Source of the DNA: Kluyvera sp040932435
GTDB lineage: Bacteria; Pseudomonadota; Gammaproteobacteria; Enterobacterales; Enterobacteriaceae
DNA: 64,000 bases
Direction of reading: 5' to 3'
Assembly: GCF_040932435.1 (NCBI RefSeq)
Contig: NZ_JBFQGA010000010.1
Location: forward strand, 1 to 64,000
Part shown: positions 16,992-25,227 of the stretch, piece after piece
Position numbering within the stretch: position 1 is the stretch's first letter
Layout: each line of letters opens with the position of its first letter
Position numbers and translations under genes: made by a program
The notes under the pieces: generated by a model
Seen by the model: only the letters and a program-made list of their open reading frames with translations
Database searches by the model: none
Told to the model about the DNA's origin: nothing

Positions 16992-18308
16992 CTATTTCTG
17001 AGTTTGTAATTCGCCCACCGCGCTCTCTAGCTGATGCTCTTCATGCAGATACTGCTTATCTAAAATCTTCACGAAGGGCGTATAAATCGCGGTAGCGATA
17101 ATCAGATTCACCGCCTGCAAGATCACGCCGGAAATCCCGGTAGTCAGGAATCCAGAGACAAATATCGGTGTGGTCCACGGAATGGAAACGCCGGACGTCG
17201 GTGGCACCCAGCCGAGCGCGATAACCCCATAGGTGACGGTACACAGCACCATCGGTGTAATAAGAAAAGGAATAAGCATCAGTGGGTTGAGCACGATAGG
17301 TAGGCCAAAAATAATCGGCTCGTTGATGTTAAATATTGCCGCAGGCGCCGCCAGTTTTGACAGCTGCTTTAAGCGGGTGCTTTTCGCCACCATAAAAATG
17401 CTGATCAACAGCGCCCCGGTAAAGCCTGTTCCCCCGGCAATCAAATACACATCCCTAAACTGCTGGGTGATGATATTCGTTGCTACTAGGCCTTCTTGCG
17501 TTTGCGCCAGGTTTTGCGCGCTGAGCGTTTGCCAAATCGGCCCCATCACCGATGACACGATAGAGTCACCGTGAATCCCGAAGAACCAGAACAGACTTAT
17601 CATCATCTCGGCGATGAGCTGGGAGAAAATGGAATTGCCTAAATAGAGCAGCGGCTGTTGCAGCACGACGCTGATAAATTTCCCCGGCGTACCGAAGTGA
17701 GTGTGTTCAAAAATCACCTTGATGATTATCCAGAACAGCAGCACCACTAAAATAGGCACCAGCGACTTAAACGACTTGGCAATTTCCGTCGGCACGCTTT
17801 CAGGCATCTTGATGGTAAAGGTTCTGTTTTCCAGAAACTCAATCATCTTGATGGTGATGACGGTGACAATAATGCCCAGAAACATTGATTCCGAGCTGAA
17901 GTCGAGCAGCGCATAGGCTCCGGCAACGATACCGCCTGACTCCGTTGTCACGCTTCCCGGTAGCATCAGGAAGAATATCGCCACCGGTAAAATGGCGGCG
18001 CTTTGGCTAAGGTGGAGCTTTTCAACCAACTCCTTTGAGAACGTGATAATCACCAACAGCGTCATTAACCCATAGCTGGCGTTAATACCGTAGTTGAGTT
18101 TATCCAGCGTGCCTTTTCCGAGCAGCGAGGTCATAAACTCGTTGTAACCACTGATCGGAAAGTTGGTGAGTAATAGGAAAAAGGAACCAACGATTAAAAA
18201 AGGGATCAGGGCAATAAAGGCATTTTTGAGTGCGGTCAGGTAGATGTTTGACGAGATTTTCTCGGCCAACGGCAACATCTTTTGTTCGAGTAGAGAGGTT
18301 ATGCTCAT
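16992..18308 (-). CDS. PTS system EIIC, cellobiose/chitobiose (lactose) family
   Basis: A 438-residue membrane permease of the PTS lactose/chitobiose EIIC family (CelB/ChbC-like), with about ten hydrophobic spans and family blocks such as FNINEPIIFGLPIVLNP (about 320-337) and a PPTSGVSIPWTTPIF-like segment. It would carry a beta-linked disaccharide or amino-sugar disaccharide across the inner membrane with phosphorylation. It is last in a four-gene minus-strand operon, 6 bases after the NagB-like gene. No EIIA or EIIB gene is in the operon or window, so it must borrow them. Confidence 0.9.
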   Translation of the reverse strand: MSITSLLEQKMLPLAEKISSNIYLTALKNAFIALIPFLIVGSFFLLLTNFPISGYNEFMTSLLGKGTLDKLNYGINASYGLMTLLVIITFSKELVEKLHLSQSAAILPVAIFFLMLPGSVTTESGGIVAGAYALLDFSSESMFLGIIVTVITIKMIEFLENRTFTIKMPESVPTEIAKSFKSLVPILVVLLFWIIIKVIFEHTHFGTPGKFISVVLQQPLLYLGNSIFSQLIAEMMISLFWFFGIHGDSIVSSVMGPIWQTLSAQNLAQTQEGLVATNIITQQFRDVYLIAGGTGFTGALLISIFMVAKSTRLKQLSKLAAPAAIFNINEPIIFGLPIVLNPLMLIPFLITPMVLCTVTYGVIALGWVPPTSGVSIPWTTPIFVSGFLTTGISGVILQAVNLIIATAIYTPFVKILDKQYLHEEHQLESAVGELQTQK

Positions 18309-18314
18309 TTCCGC

Positions 18315-19004
18315 TTACCCTTGAAGGTTTTTCGTAATGTAGTAATGAACTTGCGGGAATTGCTTAATATAAATCGCCGGGATCAGCGTGTGCTGGGCAT
18401 CAATGTGCACAATCTTCTGATAAATCTCTTTTTTTGCTTCGTGATTAATCACCACAATCACTTTTCCTGCTTTCAGGATTTTGTTTATCCCCACGGTAAT
18501 ACCTTCGGTGAGCGAGACATCGCCGGAGAAGTATTTATTGCTGGCAACCTTAATGGTGACGTCATCCAGTTTGGTTTGCAGATAATCCGCATCAAAGGCA
18601 ACCCCTGGCTCGTTTAAGCCGATATGCCCGTTCATCCCGACGCCGAGAATGACATAATCGAACTCTTCACCGTTTAACGCGGTGTTGTAATGGGCGATGT
18701 TCTGCTCCGTGGAGGCATCAGGATCGAAATGGATGAGCTGCACCGGATGTGCACATTTGTGCACAAAGTCCTGATTAATCATGCTCAGGCAACTACCGTC
18801 TGAATCGCTGGGGACGTTGACCCACTCATCCAGCGCAAAGAAGGTGAGGCGTTCGGCAATATCTGTTGCCGCCAGCGCGTCGTAAATCCATTGCGGTGTG
18901 CTGCCAGAGGGAATAAGCACCCGGGAATGCGGCTTAAGTGCTGCCAGTTCGCTGACCACCTGCTCAGCCAGCGCGGCGTTGGTATCAAAAGCTGTCGATT
19001 TCAT
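18315..19004 (-). CDS. Glucosamine-6-phosphate deaminase-like (NagB/GamA family)
   Basis: A 229-residue NagB/6-phosphogluconolactonase-fold protein, shorter than E. coli NagB (266). Key blocks: PSGSTPQ (phosphate loop), FALDEWVNV (the catalytic-type Asp) and LGVGMNGHIGLNEPG with the active-site His and Glu. The ATG at 19004 has GGAAG 6 bases upstream and leaves 16 bases after the GH4 gene; a longer in-frame start would run into that gene. Expected to turn glucosamine 6-phosphate (or a related amino-sugar phosphate) into fructose 6-phosphate and ammonia. Pairing with a 6-phospho-glycosidase suggests the transported sugar contains glucosamine. Confidence 0.82.
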   Translation of the reverse strand: MKSTAFDTNAALAEQVVSELAALKPHSRVLIPSGSTPQWIYDALAATDIAERLTFFALDEWVNVPSDSDGSCLSMINQDFVHKCAHPVQLIHFDPDASTEQNIAHYNTALNGEEFDYVILGVGMNGHIGLNEPGVAFDADYLQTKLDDVTIKVASNKYFSGDVSLTEGITVGINKILKAGKVIVVINHEAKKEIYQKIVHIDAQHTLIPAIYIKQFPQVHYYITKNLQG

Positions 19005-19020
19005 TGGTGTCTTCCCACAA

Positions 19021-20343
19021 TTAAAGTGACTCAATGGTGTTGGCGAACAAAGGCAGATACTTTTTATTCGCCCGCAGCATCTCTTTGACTAATTCAACGC
19101 CCGCGTTATCGCTTGAACATAATGGGTTGAAGATGAAACCGGCGATCAGCGCCTGATAATCACCGGTCGCGGCGGCCTTAACGATTTGCGCTTCGTAGTC
19201 TTTCATCATTGAAACAATCCCCTTCGCCGGTGATGGAATTTCACCAGTACAAATTGGAATGGGTCCATTACGCGTCAGCACACAGTTCACTTCCACCACC
19301 GCGTCTTGCGGTAAATTGGTAATGGCGCCGTCGTTACGAACGTTGACGGTTTGAATGCTCTTATCGTCGAGGTAGATAGCGCGAATAACGTTCAGCGCGG
19401 CGGTGGAATAGAGTGCGCCGCCACGGGCTTCCAGCTCTTTAGGCTTATCCTGAAGTGAGACGTCGCTGTATTTTTTAAACAGCTCTGCTTCGATATTTTT
19501 AACGACCTCACCGCGTGACAGTTCGGCAGCGTCCTGTTCGGCCAGCATTTCGGTGGTCTTGAGGTAGTACTTTAAATACGAAGAGGGGATCAAATTGGTG
19601 GCTGCCAGCAGCTCTTTATTAAATTGCTCGTTGCTGACGTTTTTAAAACTCAGTTTATCGACATCTGCCGCGTTAATTAAGTCGATGGTTTCGCGGGTGC
19701 GATCAATGCCTTTATGCAGGATCTTAGTGATAAAGTTCATATGGTTGGAACCTTTGAACTCGACGTATAAATCCTCAACGTTGACGTTGAGCAGGCCAGC
19801 AACTTGGTGGGTCATATTGATAGGGCCGTTACACAGGCCAATGACCCGGCTGTTGTTACTGTATTTGAGCACTGCCTCTGTCACCATCGATGCCGGGTTG
19901 GTGAAATTTATCAGCCAAGCATTAGGGCAGATTTCTTTCATTTCATTAGCAATTTCAATGATAACCGGGATGGTGCGCAGGGCTTTGAACATCCCGCCCG
20001 CGCCGTTAGTTTCCTGGCCTATAAAGCCGTAGGACTTCGGCAGTTTTTCATCGATGATGCGTGCATCAATACCGCCGACGCGTAGCTGCGTGACCACAAA
20101 GTCCGTTTCCTGCAAAGCCGTTTTACGATCGAGGGTTTGGCTGACTTCAATGTCTAAACCTGCTTTTTCCAGCATGCGTTTGGTTAGCTGGAAAATGATA
20201 TTCATTTTTTCTTTGCCCATCTCCACGTCAACAAAATCAATATGGGAAATGGGCAGTTGATGGTGGTTTTTAATAACCCCTTCAATCAGTTCAGGGGTAT
20301 AGCTGCTTCCTGCGCCAATGACAACGAGTTTTAATTTATTCAT
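19021..20343 (-). CDS. GH4 6-phospho-beta-glucosidase (CelF/LicH-like)
   Basis: A 440-residue glycoside hydrolase family 4 enzyme. The N-terminal NAD-binding motif VVIGAGSSYTPELIEG (about 7-22) is intact. The GH4 metal-site region GLCNGPINMTHQ and the GSNHMNF block are present, together with VTQLRVGGIDARIIDE and FIGQETNGAGG. This family cleaves phosphorylated beta-glycosides by a redox-elimination mechanism using NAD+ and Mn2+. It would hydrolyse the 6-phospho-disaccharide delivered by the EIIC encoded downstream. Its start overlaps the RpiR gene stop by 4 bases (ATGA), so translation is coupled. Confidence 0.9.
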   Translation of the reverse strand: MNKLKLVVIGAGSSYTPELIEGVIKNHHQLPISHIDFVDVEMGKEKMNIIFQLTKRMLEKAGLDIEVSQTLDRKTALQETDFVVTQLRVGGIDARIIDEKLPKSYGFIGQETNGAGGMFKALRTIPVIIEIANEMKEICPNAWLINFTNPASMVTEAVLKYSNNSRVIGLCNGPINMTHQVAGLLNVNVEDLYVEFKGSNHMNFITKILHKGIDRTRETIDLINAADVDKLSFKNVSNEQFNKELLAATNLIPSSYLKYYLKTTEMLAEQDAAELSRGEVVKNIEAELFKKYSDVSLQDKPKELEARGGALYSTAALNVIRAIYLDDKSIQTVNVRNDGAITNLPQDAVVEVNCVLTRNGPIPICTGEIPSPAKGIVSMMKDYEAQIVKAAATGDYQALIAGFIFNPLCSSDNAGVELVKEMLRANKKYLPLFANTIESL

Positions 20344-21095
20344 GAGTCTTCTACCTTCGAATTAAATTTTAGCGATACTTTTCTGACATTGGATAAATGG
20401 AAAAGCATGATGTCGATGATGGCTATTTGTATTGGATAACTAATATTTTCGAATGCGGTGTTCTTAATAATGGCGTTTTTATAGATCAGCGCGGCATCGG
20501 CCATTTGTGCCAGCGTCGAGTTTTCCCGACTGGTGATGGCCGCAACCTTGATACCATTTTTTCGGGCGTTACTGATGATCTCTTCCAGCATTTCGGACTC
20601 GCCGCTGTTGGAGACAATCAGCACACAATCGTCAGCGGTCAGAAAGCGGCTGCGAACGTTGCAGTTGGTATAGTCGGTCTCGTTGAGGATGTTAAAGCCC
20701 AGCACCATTAGGTTGTAGCTGACATAATTTGCCACGCTATCCGACGTGCCATATCCCCAGGTAATAATCGTGCTGCAAGCGGATAAAAAATCACAAAAGG
20801 CTTTCACCTTGCTTTCAGACACCCGGGTTAAGGCATCCTGCATTTCCTGGAGATACTCGCTAACAAACGCATTATGGTGCTGCGAGTTTTGCGACATCGA
20901 GAAAACATCTCGCACATCGACCTTAAACTCTTGGAAATTATTAAAACCTAATTTTTTGACCAGTTTTGAAATAGACGGCGCGGTGGTATATACGCGCTCC
21001 GCCAGTTCATGAATTTTCATTTTATAAACGTCGGCAGGATGCTCCTGACAAAATTTATAAATCCTCAGCTCATTGCTGGTTAAATCTTTACGCAT
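20340..21095 (-). CDS. RpiR/MurR-family transcriptional regulator
   Basis: A 251-residue regulator with an N-terminal RpiR helix-turn-helix (about 1-75, including YTTAPSISKLVKKLGFNNFQ) and a C-terminal SIS sugar-phosphate-binding domain (about 110-240, with SNSGESEMLEEI). The ATG at 21095 has AAGGTG 6 bases upstream; an in-frame GTG at 21104 overlaps that site and is less likely. First gene of the operon rpiR-GH4-nagB-EIIC, so it probably senses a phosphorylated sugar from the pathway and controls its own operon. Confidence 0.9.
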   Translation of the reverse strand: MRKDLTSNELRIYKFCQEHPADVYKMKIHELAERVYTTAPSISKLVKKLGFNNFQEFKVDVRDVFSMSQNSQHHNAFVSEYLQEMQDALTRVSESKVKAFCDFLSACSTIITWGYGTSDSVANYVSYNLMVLGFNILNETDYTNCNVRSRFLTADDCVLIVSNSGESEMLEEIISNARKNGIKVAAITSRENSTLAQMADAALIYKNAIIKNTAFENISYPIQIAIIDIMLFHLSNVRKVSLKFNSKVEDS

Positions 21096-21244
21096 GGAGT
21101 GCACCTTTTACGCTGCGGTGCAGGCACCGCATTGGCTCTCGGAAGGGATCTTAACAAGGGAATGGCGGAAATAGGTTTTATGATTTAGAAATTAATTTCC
21201 GTGATCTGAGTTATAAATTTCCATGAAGGGGATGGCTTGTTACA

Positions 21245-21324
21245 TGTAGGCCGGATAAGGCAAAGCCGCCATCCGGCACGCTGCGCCGATGCTGCCGGAT
21301 GGCGCTTACGCTAATCCGACCTAA
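21245..21324. repeat. REP/BIME element
   Basis: TGTAGGCCGGATAAGGC with GCCATCCGGC, then GCCGGATGGCG and an imperfect GCTAATCCGACCTAA end: a REP pair with a few substitutions in the right arm. Lies between the rpiR start and the DUF523 gene stop. Confidence 0.9.
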
Positions 21325-21336
21325 GTGATGTGCGGT

Positions 21337-21840
21337 CTATCGGCCTTCGACCTCGGCAAGCCGACGCCTTAGCGCATCGAGCTGATGCTCACTAAACACT
21401 TCAATCCCATGCTGACGTAGCAGTGCTACCGCCACGCCTTCTCCCGGTACTTTTGCACCGCTAAACGACCCGTCATAAACGTTCTGGCTACCGCAGGTGG
21501 GGCTGCCGTCGGTCATAATCGCAAACCGGCAGCCATGATTTTGCGCGGTTTGCAGCGCCAGCCAGGCGGCGAGCACATAGGGCTGAGTGACGTCACGTCC
21601 GTCGCTTTCCATCATCTGTGCACGCCCGTTTAACATATCAATGCCCTGACCGTTGACCATCTCCGCCGACAGGCGCGGCGTTGCAAGGCCCGCTGCCAGC
21701 TCCGGGCAATGAGTGATAAGACGGCCCTCATTACGCCATTGTTGCAACAGGTTTGAAGTGCAAGATTTGTCGCTGCCGTTATAGCGAATGTGGTGTCCGG
21801 CGAGGCAGGCGCTGAGGAGGATTTTTTCTTTGGCGGCCAT
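21337..21840 (-). CDS. DUF523 family protein
   Basis: A 167-residue DUF523 (YbbK-type) protein. The N-terminus ILLSACLAGHHIRYNGSDKS carries the family's Cys and RYxG motif; CPELAAGLATPR and MTDGSPTCGSQNVYDGSFSG follow with conserved Cys residues. The family is small, cytosolic and of unknown function, and the conserved cysteines suggest metal or Fe-S binding. The ATG has AAGG 8 bases upstream. It stands alone, transcribed away from the peroxiredoxin operon. Confidence 0.85.
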   Translation of the reverse strand: MAAKEKILLSACLAGHHIRYNGSDKSCTSNLLQQWRNEGRLITHCPELAAGLATPRLSAEMVNGQGIDMLNGRAQMMESDGRDVTQPYVLAAWLALQTAQNHGCRFAIMTDGSPTCGSQNVYDGSFSGAKVPGEGVAVALLRQHGIEVFSEHQLDALRRRLAEVEGR

Positions 21841-21948
21841 GAAGAAACCTTGAGGATGCGTGGCAAGGCGGTTATCGCGATGCCTGCGGCTATAGGGTAA
21901 CAGAACTGAAGTCAGCAGGTGACCCTGATAAATTTTTTATCGCTGAGC

Positions 21949-21974
21949 GAAACCTTCAGGCCTTAGCGTGCGAA
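21949..21974 (+). promoter_or_regulatory. Candidate ECF-sigma promoter (GAAACC-N16-CGAA)
   Basis: GAAACC at 21949-21954 and CGAA at 21971-21974 are separated by exactly 16 bases and lie 44 bases before the peroxiredoxin ATG. This matches ECF-type architecture (AAC-containing -35, CGA-type -10). It closely resembles the GTAACC-N16-CGAA motif I recall for Caulobacter SigF, whose anti-sigma NrsF has a homologue in this operon. A plausible autoregulatory promoter, not proven. Confidence 0.55.
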
Positions 21975-22017
21975 CTATTATGTACAGAGCACGTTTATCC
22001 CCCTGATGGAGTCGACC

Positions 22018-22569
22018 ATGAATCGTTTGAAAACCTTGTCAGCCGCCGCCGTACTCAGCCTTTCGCTCTTCGCCGTAAATGCGAACGCTGCCCTTGAGCC
22101 AGGTGCGAAAGCCCCGGACTTCAGCCTACAGGGCGCACTCGGCGGCAAACCGCTGACCTTCTCTCTTCAACAGGCATTGCACAAAGGGCCGGTGGTGCTT
22201 TATTTCTTCCCGGCTGCATTTACCAAAGGCTGCACCTTAGAGGCGCACGCCTTTGCAGAAGCCACCGATGATTTCAAAAAGCTGGGGGCAACCGTGGTGG
22301 GTGTCACTGCCGGGAACGTCGACCAGGTGGACGAATTCTCGAAACTGGAGTGCCGGGATAAATTTGCCGTTGCGGCAGATCCGGGGGCGAAAGTGGCGGC
22401 GCAGTATCAGACGCTGATGCAGATGAACGGCAAAACGTTGTCGGATCGCACCTCGTTTGTTATCGCCCCGGACGGCAAAATTCTGATGAGCTATACGGAT
22501 CGCAACCCTGATGAACACATTCAGAAAGCGATGGATGCGGTGAAGCTGTACGCGAAATCGCACTCGTAA
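22018..22569 (+). CDS. Exported peroxiredoxin (AhpC/TSA, BCP-like)
   Basis: A 183-residue peroxiredoxin with a Sec signal peptide (residues 1-24, cleavage near NANA-ALEP), so it should act in the periplasm. The peroxidatic Cys72 lies in FTKGCTLEAHAF, like the TxGCTxE motif of BCP/PrxQ enzymes. A second Cys112 (LECRDKF) may resolve the disulfide. GGAG at 22008-22011 selects the ATG at 22018 rather than 22006. It is the first gene of a four-gene operon with a DsbD-like reductase that could supply electrons to it. Confidence 0.88.
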   Translation: MNRLKTLSAAAVLSLSLFAVNANAALEPGAKAPDFSLQGALGGKPLTFSLQQALHKGPVVLYFFPAAFTKGCTLEAHAFAEATDDFKKLGATVVGVTAGNVDQVDEFSKLECRDKFAVAADPGAKVAAQYQTLMQMNGKTLSDRTSFVIAPDGKILMSYTDRNPDEHIQKAMDAVKLYAKSHS

Positions 22570-22589
22570 TTTAGTCGCCGGGGTTCGCT

Positions 22590-23822
22590 ATGTTAACTGC
22601 CATTCTGGCCGCCTTTGTGGGCGGCATTATACTTAACCTGATGCCCTGCGTGTTCCCGGTCATTTCACTGAAGGCGCTGGGTATTTTGCGCCATGAGGGC
22701 GATGTCAAAAGTGCGCGCACTGAAGGGTTAGGCTTTTTGCTCGGTGTCGTTTTTACCATGCTGGCACTGGCCGCCATACTGCTGGCGCTGCGCGCCGGTG
22801 GCACTGCAGTCGGCTGGGGATTCCAGCTTCAGTCCCCTATGGTGATTGCTGTGCTGGCGTTGATCATTCTGGGCGCAGCGCTAAACCTGCTCGGCGTATT
22901 TGAAGTGGGCTTATCGCTACAGCGGGCCGGGGAGATTTCGGTAGGAAGCGGGGCCTTTGTGCGTTCGGCGCTGACTGGCGCGTTGGCGATTGTGGTGGCA
23001 ACCCCTTGCTCGGCACCCTTTATGGCGGGCGCTGTGGGGTATGCGCTGGTGCAGCCTCCGGTGGCCTCACTGGCGATTTTCCTGTCGCTGGCGGTCGGGT
23101 TTGCCGCCCCGTTTACGCTGATTTCGCTGTTCCCGGCGATAGCCAAACGTCTACCAAAGCCGGGCGCATGGATGGATATCCTCAAGCGCGGCTTGGCGTT
23201 CCCGATGCTCGGCGCATTTGCTTGGCTAGTGTGGGTGCTGACGCAGCAGGCGGGCACGACGGCGCTGTTAGCCATACTGATGAGCGCCGTGGTGGTGAGC
23301 TTTGCCGCATGGCTATACGGCATGGCCCAGCGCAGGCGCTATATCGGCCATTCCTACAAAGCGCTGCTGGCGGTGACGGTGGTGCTGTTTATCGCCGCGG
23401 TCAGTCCGCTACCGGGAGTGATGCATGTTCAGCCGTCGCAGCCGGAATTGCAGCGTGTTGAAAATATCACCCAGGTGAAGTGGTCACCGCAGACGGTGGC
23501 GGAGATGCGTGGGCACGGCAAAGCTATCTTTGTCGATTTCACCGCTTCCTGGTGCATTACCTGCCAAGTGAACGAGCGGACGTCGCTCTCCACAGCAGCG
23601 GTGAAACAGGCGCTGGTGAGCACCGGTACGGTCTATATGGTGGCGGACTCCACCAAATTTAATGCGGATATTGATGACGCGATGAGCACGTTCGGGCAGG
23701 GCGGTTTGCCGCTCTACGTAGTCTACCCTGCGGACGGCAGCGCGCCGAAAGTGCTGCCACAGGTTCTCACCCCCGCGATTGTTATCGACGCGCTTAATCA
23801 AGCATCCGCCAAAAAAGCATAA
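22590..23822 (+). CDS. Short DsbD-like thiol:disulfide transporter with C-terminal thioredoxin domain
   Basis: A 410-residue protein with the eight-span DsbD transmembrane domain and a C-terminal periplasmic thioredoxin domain, but no N-terminal DsbD-alpha domain. The membrane cysteines sit in LMPCVFPVISLKAL and VATPCSAPFMAGA. The thioredoxin site is Cys322-x-x-Cys325 (SWCITC). It would move reducing power from cytosolic thioredoxin to the periplasm. It starts 20 bases after the peroxiredoxin gene, so the peroxiredoxin is its likely partner. A full-length dsbD (25965-27659) is also in the window, so this is a specialised paralogue. Confidence 0.88.
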   Translation: MLTAILAAFVGGIILNLMPCVFPVISLKALGILRHEGDVKSARTEGLGFLLGVVFTMLALAAILLALRAGGTAVGWGFQLQSPMVIAVLALIILGAALNLLGVFEVGLSLQRAGEISVGSGAFVRSALTGALAIVVATPCSAPFMAGAVGYALVQPPVASLAIFLSLAVGFAAPFTLISLFPAIAKRLPKPGAWMDILKRGLAFPMLGAFAWLVWVLTQQAGTTALLAILMSAVVVSFAAWLYGMAQRRRYIGHSYKALLAVTVVLFIAAVSPLPGVMHVQPSQPELQRVENITQVKWSPQTVAEMRGHGKAIFVDFTASWCITCQVNERTSLSTAAVKQALVSTGTVYMVADSTKFNADIDDAMSTFGQGGLPLYVVYPADGSAPKVLPQVLTPAIVIDALNQASAKKA

Positions 23823-23842
23823 GGTAACGGGCATGATGGAAT

Positions 23843-24400
23843 ATGGATAATGGTTTAGCGCCGCGTGAAACATGGCCCGCGCTGATGGCAAGTGCACAGG
23901 CCGGCGATCGCGACGCCTATACCCAACTGCTGCGGGCTATCGTTCCGGTTATTCGGGCGATTGTCCGCAAGCAGATAGCTGACAGCATTCTGGTTGACGA
24001 TGTCATTCAGGACGTTTTGCTGGCTGTCCATCGGGTGCGCCACACCTACGATCCTGACTGTCCTTTTCTACCGTGGCTTATGGCGATAACCCAAGCCCGT
24101 ACCATTGATACGCTTCGCAAACGAGGCCGCCACTGGCAGCGTGAGACCGATGAGGAGCACGCCGCTGAGTTCGTCGCTGAACACAGCCCGGAACAGGATG
24201 AGCGAGAAGAAACGCTGGCGCTAATACTCGACCAGCTGCCCTCACGCCAGCGGCAGATTGTGGAGCATATCCACCTGCAGGAGATGAGCCTCGCTGAGGC
24301 CGCTGTCCGCAATAATTTAAGCGTTTCGGCGGTGAAATCATTATTACACAGAGCATTAACCAACCTTCGCCGGATGGGAGCGAACCATGACCGATCATGA
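23843..24400 (+). CDS. ECF-type RNA polymerase sigma factor
   Basis: A 185-residue sigma-70 family ECF factor. Region 2 (about 25-95) includes DDVIQDVLLAVHRVRHTY and the -10-recognition helix ending in ARTIDTLRKRG; region 4 (about 125-180) has LPSRQRQIVEHIHLQEMSLAEAA with SVSAVKSLLHRALTNLR. It starts 20 bases after the DsbD-like gene and overlaps the NrsF-type gene by 14 bases. It probably drives the operon itself from the ECF-like promoter at 21949-21974 under oxidative, thiol or metal stress. Confidence 0.9.
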   Translation: MDNGLAPRETWPALMASAQAGDRDAYTQLLRAIVPVIRAIVRKQIADSILVDDVIQDVLLAVHRVRHTYDPDCPFLPWLMAITQARTIDTLRKRGRHWQRETDEEHAAEFVAEHSPEQDEREETLALILDQLPSRQRQIVEHIHLQEMSLAEAAVRNNLSVSAVKSLLHRALTNLRRMGANHDRS

Positions 24401-25016
24401 TCTTTTCATTGCGACGCTTAGTCGGGACGCCGCGCCGATACGTCGCCCCTGGGCGAGCAACCGGCGGGTCGCCGCTTGGCTGTTGATGGCGCTACCGTGC
24501 GGTTGGCTCAGCAGCTTAGTGTTTCATCGGGTGGCGACGGACTGGAGTCAATCCGGCGCGCTGCTGGCGGTGCTTCAGTTGACCTTGGCTTTTGTGATGG
24601 GCGTGCTGGCGATACGCAACGCCTTTTTGATGAGCATTGCCGGGCGAAAAACGCTGGGCTGGCGCTGGTTTGTGCCGCTGATTGCGCTCTGGCTGGGTGG
24701 CGTGATCTTTAGCCTTGGGACGACACACGCGCCGGAAAGCCATCCCGATGAGGTGAACTGCTACGCGTTTATGATGGCGGTGAGTACGCCGATGATGGTC
24801 ATTATGATTGGCTACCTTCGCCGCACCCGAGCTTTGTATCCGCTGCGCACGCTGGCGACGTCTGGGGTGGGAATTGCCTGTATGGCGCTGGCGCTGCTGT
24901 CGTTTTGCCACCCGGTGGAGGTGCATCCGCTGGATTTTCTGCTGCATATGGCAGCGAGTGTGACGATTGTACTGGGGATGATGGCTTTAGGGTGGCGGTG
25001 GGTGAGGATTGGGTGA
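24387..25016 (+). CDS. NrsF/DUF1109 membrane anti-sigma factor
   Basis: A 209-residue DUF1109 protein with about six membrane spans and a short cytosolic N-terminus (MTDHDLFIATLSRDAAPIRRPW) that would hold the sigma factor. NrsF in Caulobacter is the negative regulator of SigF and responds to chromate and cadmium through conserved periplasmic cysteines. Here Cys residues occur in NCYAFMM and SFCHPVEVHP, each near a membrane edge. The 14-base overlap with the sigma gene indicates coupled production of the pair. Confidence 0.88.
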   Translation: MTDHDLFIATLSRDAAPIRRPWASNRRVAAWLLMALPCGWLSSLVFHRVATDWSQSGALLAVLQLTLAFVMGVLAIRNAFLMSIAGRKTLGWRWFVPLIALWLGGVIFSLGTTHAPESHPDEVNCYAFMMAVSTPMMVIMIGYLRRTRALYPLRTLATSGVGIACMALALLSFCHPVEVHPLDFLLHMAASVTIVLGMMALGWRWVRIG

Positions 25017-25068
25017 ACGGCGCGCTTGCCGCGCTGGCCCCGAAGGGGTGAGCGGTTTACCGCGAATA

Positions 25069-25099
25069 ATCGAACGAAGTTCGATGAAGAGTCCGGTCT
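25069..25099 (+). other. Inverted repeat resembling a tRNA T-arm/3' end
   Basis: ATCGAAC/GTTCGAT arms (25069-25075, 25079-25085) are followed by GAAGAGTCCGG. The plus-strand stretch GTTCGAT-GAA-GAGTCCGG matches the tRNA-Phe 3' end GTTCGAT-TCC-GAGTCCGG except for the central triplet, in the opposite orientation to the intact tRNA. It may be a decayed tRNA fragment or chance. Confidence 0.3.
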
Positions 25100-25107
25100 C
25101 AGAAAGC

Positions 25108-25131
25108 AAAAAACCCGCCATAGGCGGGTTC
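25108..25131 (-). terminator. Rho-independent terminator of tRNA-Phe
   Basis: On the minus strand AACCCGCC-TAT-GGCGGGTT is followed by a T-run, 11 bases after the tRNA-Phe CCA end. A strong stem with U-tract, typical for stable RNA transcripts. Confidence 0.88.
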
Positions 25132-25141
25132 TTCTAAATAG

Positions 25142-25217
25142 TGGTGCCCGGACTCGGAATCGAACCAAGGACACGGGGATTTTCAATCCCCTGCTCTACC
25201 GACTGAGCTATCCGGGC
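25142..25217 (-). tRNA. pheU: tRNA-Phe (GAA)
   Basis: A 76-base tRNA with encoded CCA. Acceptor GCCCGGA pairs with TCCGGGC, the D-arm is AGCTCAGTCGGTAGAGC, the anticodon loop contains GAA, and the T-loop is GGTTCGATTCC. It sits next to yjdC-dsbD-cutA as E. coli pheU does. This tRNA is a known island integration site in enterics, but no integrase is next to it here. Confidence 0.97.
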
Positions 25218-25227
25218 AACGAGGCGC

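Noticed and set aside
18315..19004. Asn instead of Asp in the NGHIGLNEPG motif as a lost catalytic residue of NagB
   Set aside because: Bacillus-type NagB/GamA enzymes, as I recall, also have Asn here, so it is a family variant rather than evidence of inactivity.
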